From contig VXSB01000040.1 in NCBI GenBank assembly GCA_009838175.1, positions 1 to 64,000 of the forward strand: DNA of 64,000 bases, written 5' to 3'. Under the pieces are notes generated by a model. That model saw only the letters and a program-made list of their open reading frames with translations. It was not told the DNA's origin and searched no databases. The stretch is from Chloroflexota bacterium (GTDB taxonomy: Bacteria; Chloroflexota; Dehalococcoidia; Lucifugimonadales; Lucifugimonadaceae). Of this stretch, positions 59,078 to 64,000 are shown piece after piece. A program made the translations under genes and the position numbers. Position 1 is the stretch's first letter. The number at the start of each line of letters is the position of its first letter.

Positions 59078-62000
59078 TCAATCCTGACCGCTGATCACCG
59101 TATTTGGCAGGTTCAACGCATCGATCACCATGTTCGGATAATCCCGTCGGAATCCGACTCTTGACAGCATTTCCGCGGCTGATGAAGCGATCACGGGTTC
59201 GCCGTTCCATTCGCCTATAACCACACGCCTCGTCGTCGATGTCTGCGCGATCACACGCACCAAAGCCCGTATCCCTTCCTCGATCACCGCGTCCGATGCA
59301 TCACCGGTCATGATACGCGCTCCGTTCGAGTAAGCCACCATCACCGGGACTCCACCTGCGAACACCACGCGGGTGCTCGAATTGCGACTGAAATCCAGCA
59401 GCCCAGATTCCGCCTCGTTGGAGACGGATGCCAACCTACGGTCAAAGATGTACACAGGATCGGTAGCCGTAACTATCAATGGCACTGTATCCCCGTCTAG
59501 CCGCCCATCGGATCGCATCGTATCGACAAATTCGACGCCTGCGAATTGGACTCCAGGAAGTCCGTTGACGAAGTAACCGCGACGGACTACGCCGCGCAGT
59601 TCCATCAGATTCAGCGCGTTGTAGATCGATCGCCAATCCCAACCCAATTGGTCGATCTCAATCGCGCGCCGAGTAACGACGCCATGCCGCCTCAAAAGCG
59701 CTTCCGCTCGCTTGTCCGCAAGTTGTGCTTCGCCTAACTCTGGACCCAAGAATGAAAACCGGGATGTGGCAGACCAGTTGACACTTGGCGCCAAGACGTT
59801 CTGCGCCTCACGAAAACGATGAGCGAATTGCCGCCGCGCTCCTGAACGTGATCGGAAATGTCGAGACCGGTTTCTAGGACCACCGTCCGTTGCCGGACTC
59901 ACCCCACGCATCGCCGTCGAGTTCGATATCGCCATCGCCGCACGCCAAGAATCGCCAGTGATCAGACCCGCCAATGCCAAGTCGCGTATGGCGGTTGCCA
60001 ACTCGGAAGGCGTCATGCCCGGCAGTCCCGCAAGAATAGTCTCGGAATCGACAACGCCTTCACTAACTATGAACTCGTACACACGCTCCGTCTCTGCCGT
60101 CACACCTTCGGCACCCGCCAGTATGCTTTCCACCGTCGAACTAGGCAGATACGCCCGCGCGTCTCCAGCGCGAACCAGCGCGACACTTCGAGCACCTTCC
60201 GATTCGCCCTGGCAGAACACCCATGCAAACTCACCGTCTCTGACCATTCGGTCTAGATCAACGCTTTTGAACCCATCAACACGCGCAGGCAACACATCCC
60301 GCGCCCAACGCTGAACCGGAATCGACACGCCCTGCAGCACATCCAACGCATCGACAGTCGCATCGCGTTCAGTATCATCCGTGGCGCCCGCGATTCGATG
60401 CAGTCGCAACATCGCAGCTTGGTATCGCAGAGGATCAGATGGCCGCACTTCTGAGCGGAGAATCGAAAGAGTGCGTTCCTGAATTCGCACTAATGTTGAC
60501 AGATCCAGCCATTCCTCTACTCCTTCATCCCTGAAGTAACCCTTTGCGGCTTGCGAATCCGCCAACATCTCATCCAACGCGTCCCGTAGCGGCTCAGACG
60601 CGATCGGATACCGCGCCTGCAAAACTCCAACCGACACCGGGCCGTTGCAAGCCAGATATCGTGCCACTACTCGCCTAACAGCCCCATAGTCGCATAGATC
60701 CGCAATCGCTTGCCGATACTCTTCAGCGAGGCTAGCTGCGATCCATCTCGATTCGTTCGATCCATCAACTTCGAACTCGACACGCTCCGCCCTCCCCTGC
60801 GATTCCAGATCCGTAATCCAACCTTCCCATCCATCCTCGCTACGCTCCGCAATCTCGTCGTACGACAGATCGCCAATCTCGCTCAAGAGCTGCGCCAACT
60901 CGGTCTCGGTCCTCGCCCTCATTCCAACCGCCGTGCGTCCTGCCAACGATGAAACGTCATCAATAGCCTCAACCCTCAACAATCCCGCCGCTTCGGGATT
61001 TCGGAACAACTGCGCGAGCGCCTCTCGGTCGATGTTGAGCGATCGAAGTCCGCGTTCCGCTTTCGGGGTGTCCCACTGGTACATCCAGAAATCGATGAAA
61101 TTGTGTTCCAGCGACCTCGCAACCGGAGATGGAACGTCAGATTCGACGAACTTGACCTCGATTGCTCCAGATTGGACGCGCTCCAAAACGCGCCCCAAAC
61201 CCGGCATGTCCATATAGTCCTCAAGCGCGTCACGATACGACTCCAATACGATCGGGAAATCAGGGAACGACTTCGCGATCGCCAGCAGGTCCTTCGAGCG
61301 CAACCGCTGCAACCAAAACGGCGTTCGACGAAACTGCCCTAAACTCGGCAGTAGCAATGCCCGATAAGCGTTTTGCCTGAAGACCGCGCCGAACAGCGGC
61401 GAATCGATCATGCCTTCCAAGACGTGTTCTTTCACCGATTCCCCCGACATCTCTTCGATGAATTCAACATCCGAAGCACCATCGCCCTGCGGCAACCTGA
61501 ACATGAAACCGTCGTCCGAGACCTGCACCTCCGGTTCGATTTTCCGACGCTCCAGCAACTCGCGGGCAATCGCCACTGACCACGGGCCATTTATCCGTCC
61601 GCCAAACGGCGAGTGCACCACGATTCGTTGGTCGCCGATCGAATCTTGATATGTCTCAACAATTACCGTCTTGTCGGATGAGATATCACCCGACCACTGG
61701 ATCTGCCTCCGAATGTATCCGATGATCTGCCTCGCCCCGGCCTCATCGACCGGAAACTCCGACATCAACCACTCGACAACCTCTGCTGGCGTTTCCTCCT
61801 CGCCTACATACGGCATCAACCTCCCCGCGGCCTCCGCTCGAAACTCCGCCAACGCTTCTGAAAGATCTAGTGGTCGCCACGGAAAGTCCCCGCGCCAAAA
61901 CGGCATCCGAGGTAGAGCCCCCGGCGCAGGCTCGGCGATCACGCGATCATCATCGATCTTCGCAACACGCCAAACCTGACTCCCCAACATGAATGCATCG

Positions 62001-63706
62001 CCTTCGCCCGACTCGAACACGAACTCCTCGTCCAACTCCCCGACGCGTGTCTTTCGGTCCGGAAGCACGACCGGGAACAATCCACGATCCACAATCGCTC
62101 CACCATTGCTGATCGCCATCATCCGAGTTCCCGGCAACTGCTGCAGCACATCCCGCGTCTCATCCCAGTGAATCCGGGCTCGCAACGTAGAAAACAGTTC
62201 GCGCGGATAGTGACCCGAAACCAACTTCACAACACCTTCGAAGTTCGGATACGTCAACTCACCGTATGGATACGCGCCCTTGATGACTCGATAAAGCTCT
62301 CGCATCGGCCAGTCCTGCACCGCAACCGCCGCAACGATCTGTTGCGCCAACACGTCGAGCGAGTTTCGTGGCACCTCAACCGCCTCCACTTGCCGCTCCT
62401 GCATCCCTCTAGCCACAACCGCCGCTTCGATCAAATCCTCCGGATGCGTGCCGTAGATCTTTCCATAACTCGTCTCACCGACGCTGTGCCCCGCCCGTCC
62501 GACACGTTGCAATCCTTGCGTGACCGTCTTTGGCGATTGCAGCTGCACAACGAGATCTATGCTCCCGATGTCGATACCAAGCTCCAACGAGCTTGTTCCG
62601 ACCAGTGCTGGCAACTCACCCGCCTTCAGCTTCTCCTCAATGTCGCGTCGCAACGTATCCGACAAACTGCCGTGATGCGCCATGAACGGACCATCCTCAG
62701 TGCCAGTTCCGATCTCGCCGCTACCGACAGCTACACCGTCATTCTCCCCCTGCTCTCGCGCCGACCACACAGCGTTCAGACGGTCAGCGGCATTCTCTGC
62801 CTGACGACGGCTGTTAGAGAACACCAACGTGGTGTCATGACCTTCGATGTCGTCCAACACCCTCGGTATCAGCTTCGGCCATATCGAACTTGGGTCTCCG
62901 TCATCGGTATCCGACATTCCGTGGACACTGATCTCGATCTTCTTAGACCCCGGACAGTCAACGATCGAAACTGGCCTCGGCTCAACGATTAACTTGCCGT
63001 TGTCGCCCCCGGCCGACGACACGTTCTGTCCTCCCAACAGACGCGCAACTTCTGTCAATGGTCGCTGCGTAGCCGAAAGTCCGATACGCTGGAACCCCGG
63101 TGCGATCTGCTCCAAGCGCTCTAACGTGATGCTCAGATGAACGCCACGCTTGTTCGCGCACAGCGTGTGGATCTCGTCTACTATCACCGTCTCGACCGTG
63201 CTCAAGATGCTCCGCGCACGAGGCGACGTCAATATCAGGTAGAGCGACTCTGGCGTGGTGATGAGAATGTGCGGTGGATTCCTGACCATTCGAGCCCGGC
63301 CTGAAGACGGGGTATCACCCGTCCGCACATCTGCTCGTACCTTGGGGATTTCAACACTCAGCGATTTCGCCGCCGTCTCGATACCCCGCATCGGCTCTTC
63401 CAAGTTCCGCTCCACATCGTAGCCAAGAGCTTTCAACGGCGAGATATAGAGCGCCCTGATCCCCTTCCGTTTCGACAGCGCAACATCCGAGTACAGCCCA
63501 TCGAGTGCCGAGAGAAACGCCGCCAACGTCTTACCCGAACCAGTAGGCGAATGAATCAGGACATTTTCACCGCTCTTGATCCGCGGCCAAGCCTCCCGCT
63601 GCGGTTCCGTCGCCACTCCATGACATTCCCTAAACCACCGCGCGACCGGCGCGCTGAACAGCCCGACGACATCAGTATCGTTATCTGTTGAAACAGTTCG
63701 TACCAT
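59078..63706 (-). CDS. lhr: Lhr-type large ATP-dependent helicase
   Basis: 1542 residues, the full length of long Lhr proteins. Walker A SPTGSGKTLAAF (about 53-64), motif II VDEIHTL, motif V/VI SSLELGIDIGSIDLVVQL and LQRVGRAGHSVG. Then a winged-helix and DEAD/H-associated domain and a large C-terminal region (about 900-1542) with further winged helices (VVTRRAIEIDQLGWDW, ALLRRHG). Superfamily 2 DNA-RNA helicase linked to DNA repair. Single gene on the minus strand; followed by DUF1330 (convergent). Confidence 0.95.
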   Translation of the reverse strand: MVRTVSTDNDTDVVGLFSAPVARWFRECHGVATEPQREAWPRIKSGENVLIHSPTGSGKTLAAFLSALDGLYSDVALSKRKGIRALYISPLKALGYDVERNLEEPMRGIETAAKSLSVEIPKVRADVRTGDTPSSGRARMVRNPPHILITTPESLYLILTSPRARSILSTVETVIVDEIHTLCANKRGVHLSITLERLEQIAPGFQRIGLSATQRPLTEVARLLGGQNVSSAGGDNGKLIVEPRPVSIVDCPGSKKIEISVHGMSDTDDGDPSSIWPKLIPRVLDDIEGHDTTLVFSNSRRQAENAADRLNAVWSAREQGENDGVAVGSGEIGTGTEDGPFMAHHGSLSDTLRRDIEEKLKAGELPALVGTSSLELGIDIGSIDLVVQLQSPKTVTQGLQRVGRAGHSVGETSYGKIYGTHPEDLIEAAVVARGMQERQVEAVEVPRNSLDVLAQQIVAAVAVQDWPMRELYRVIKGAYPYGELTYPNFEGVVKLVSGHYPRELFSTLRARIHWDETRDVLQQLPGTRMMAISNGGAIVDRGLFPVVLPDRKTRVGELDEEFVFESGEGDAFMLGSQVWRVAKIDDDRVIAEPAPGALPRMPFWRGDFPWRPLDLSEALAEFRAEAAGRLMPYVGEEETPAEVVEWLMSEFPVDEAGARQIIGYIRRQIQWSGDISSDKTVIVETYQDSIGDQRIVVHSPFGGRINGPWSVAIARELLERRKIEPEVQVSDDGFMFRLPQGDGASDVEFIEEMSGESVKEHVLEGMIDSPLFGAVFRQNAYRALLLPSLGQFRRTPFWLQRLRSKDLLAIAKSFPDFPIVLESYRDALEDYMDMPGLGRVLERVQSGAIEVKFVESDVPSPVARSLEHNFIDFWMYQWDTPKAERGLRSLNIDREALAQLFRNPEAAGLLRVEAIDDVSSLAGRTAVGMRARTETELAQLLSEIGDLSYDEIAERSEDGWEGWITDLESQGRAERVEFEVDGSNESRWIAASLAEEYRQAIADLCDYGAVRRVVARYLACNGPVSVGVLQARYPIASEPLRDALDEMLADSQAAKGYFRDEGVEEWLDLSTLVRIQERTLSILRSEVRPSDPLRYQAAMLRLHRIAGATDDTERDATVDALDVLQGVSIPVQRWARDVLPARVDGFKSVDLDRMVRDGEFAWVFCQGESEGARSVALVRAGDARAYLPSSTVESILAGAEGVTAETERVYEFIVSEGVVDSETILAGLPGMTPSELATAIRDLALAGLITGDSWRAAMAISNSTAMRGVSPATDGGPRNRSRHFRSRSGARRQFAHRFREAQNVLAPSVNWSATSRFSFLGPELGEAQLADKRAEALLRRHGVVTRRAIEIDQLGWDWRSIYNALNLMELRGVVRRGYFVNGLPGVQFAGVEFVDTMRSDGRLDGDTVPLIVTATDPVYIFDRRLASVSNEAESGLLDFSRNSSTRVVFAGGVPVMVAYSNGARIMTGDASDAVIEEGIRALVRVIAQTSTTRRVVIGEWNGEPVIASSAAEMLSRVGFRRDYPNMVIDALNLPNTVISGQD

Positions 63707-63759
63707 CGCTCAAAACCACGGTACGAGTTTAAACGCGTGTTGCAACGCTTGGCGCGGGC

Positions 63760-64000
63760 CTAGCTCCCGCCGCCGCTCCAGATTCGCCGTCCCACGATCA
63801 ACGCCAGCACCGTGTACAGCATATCCATCACCGGGAAGTAGATGATGTGCGAATTGACTGACAATCCCGTCTCGCTGTCCGGATTCAACTGCCAGAACCA
63901 CTCCCAAAAGAACAGACTTGCCAACACAATCCCGCCGTAGAAAACAAACGAAGTCCTCAAATAGGTCGGCGTATCCACCTCGTGCTCGCTGATCGCACGT
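63760..64000 (-). CDS. Small membrane protein, cut by the window end
   Basis: At least 80 residues visible; the frame stays open past the right edge (RAISEHEVDTPTYLRTSF), so the true start may lie outside. Two hydrophobic stretches (FVFYGGIVLASLFFWEWFWQL and YFPVMDMLYTVLALIVG), and a Gly/Ser-rich end. GTG at 63978 is the last internal start. No family recognised. Confidence 0.55.
   Translation of the reverse strand, partial: RAISEHEVDTPTYLRTSFVFYGGIVLASLFFWEWFWQLNPDSETGLSVNSHIIYFPVMDMLYTVLALIVGRRIWSGGGS

Overview
The window looks like a chromosomal segment of an uncultured marine Chloroflexota bacterium of the SAR202 / Dehalococcoidia type. This is inferred from content, not from a marker gene. 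The supporting signs are family-5 peptide-binding lipoproteins with long Val/Glu/Lys-rich repeat stalks, FG-GAP/ASPIC (CRTAC1-like) surface proteins, and many catabolic oxidoreductases and hydrolases (FAH, N-acyl-D-amino-acid deacylase, enolase superfamily, Gfo/Idh/MocA, sulfatases, SDR/MaoC). A System I cytochrome c maturation cluster with a non-classical CcmE also fits. Genes are dense on both strands and non-ATG starts (TTG, GTG) are frequent. I see no phage, insertion sequence, rRNA or CRISPR array.

Layout. 1-3.8 kb: a minus-strand FAH-family hydrolase diverges from two amidohydrolases. 3.8-7.1 kb: a ccmA-B-C-D-E run for haem export and loading. CcmE carries CxxxY instead of the usual haem-binding His, and the CcmD-like helix is fused behind a secreted domain. 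7.1-14.5 kb: MFS transporter, PlsY, sulfatase, a two-gene 2-oxoacid:ferredoxin oxidoreductase and a Nudix-GNAT fusion. 14.5-18.6 kb: ThuA-like protein, then a minus-strand operon that looks like a dispersed bacterial multifunctional beta-oxidation enzyme (FAS1-like dehydratase, MaoC hydratase, double SDR). 18.1-25.8 kb: PcrA/UvrD helicase, methyltransferase, a BioD/DRTGG protein, tRNA-Phe, tRNA-Leu, an exonuclease-fold protein with a dismantled active site, tRNA-Gly and an NADP-dependent reductase.

26-55 kb is a transporter island with three Opp/Dpp-type ABC systems. System 1 (26-38 kb) has dppD-dppF, a CRTAC1-like protein, two tandem near-duplicate binding proteins, dppB-dppC and an enolase-superfamily enzyme. 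System 2 (38.5-44.8 kb) has a binding protein, dppB, dppC and a strange 706-residue fused, degenerate double permease, but no ATPase. System 3 (44.7-55 kb) is one minus-strand operon, binding protein-dppB-dppC-dppD-dppF-sulfatase, with a second CRTAC1-like gene diverging from it. Systems 1 and 3 look like paralogous modules that recruited different catabolic enzymes, suggesting uptake of different sugar-acid, peptide-like or sulfated substrates.

55-64 kb: an unrecognised cytosolic protein, nicotinamidase (PncA), Gfo/Idh/MocA dehydrogenase, an AIM24/TIGR00266 protein, a DUF1330 protein, a full-length Lhr helicase and a small membrane protein cut by the window end. The only gene-free stretch above 300 bases is 38060-38575. 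It holds a helically phased TTGCCG array, a G/T-rich segment, a 20-bp palindrome and a probable promoter.
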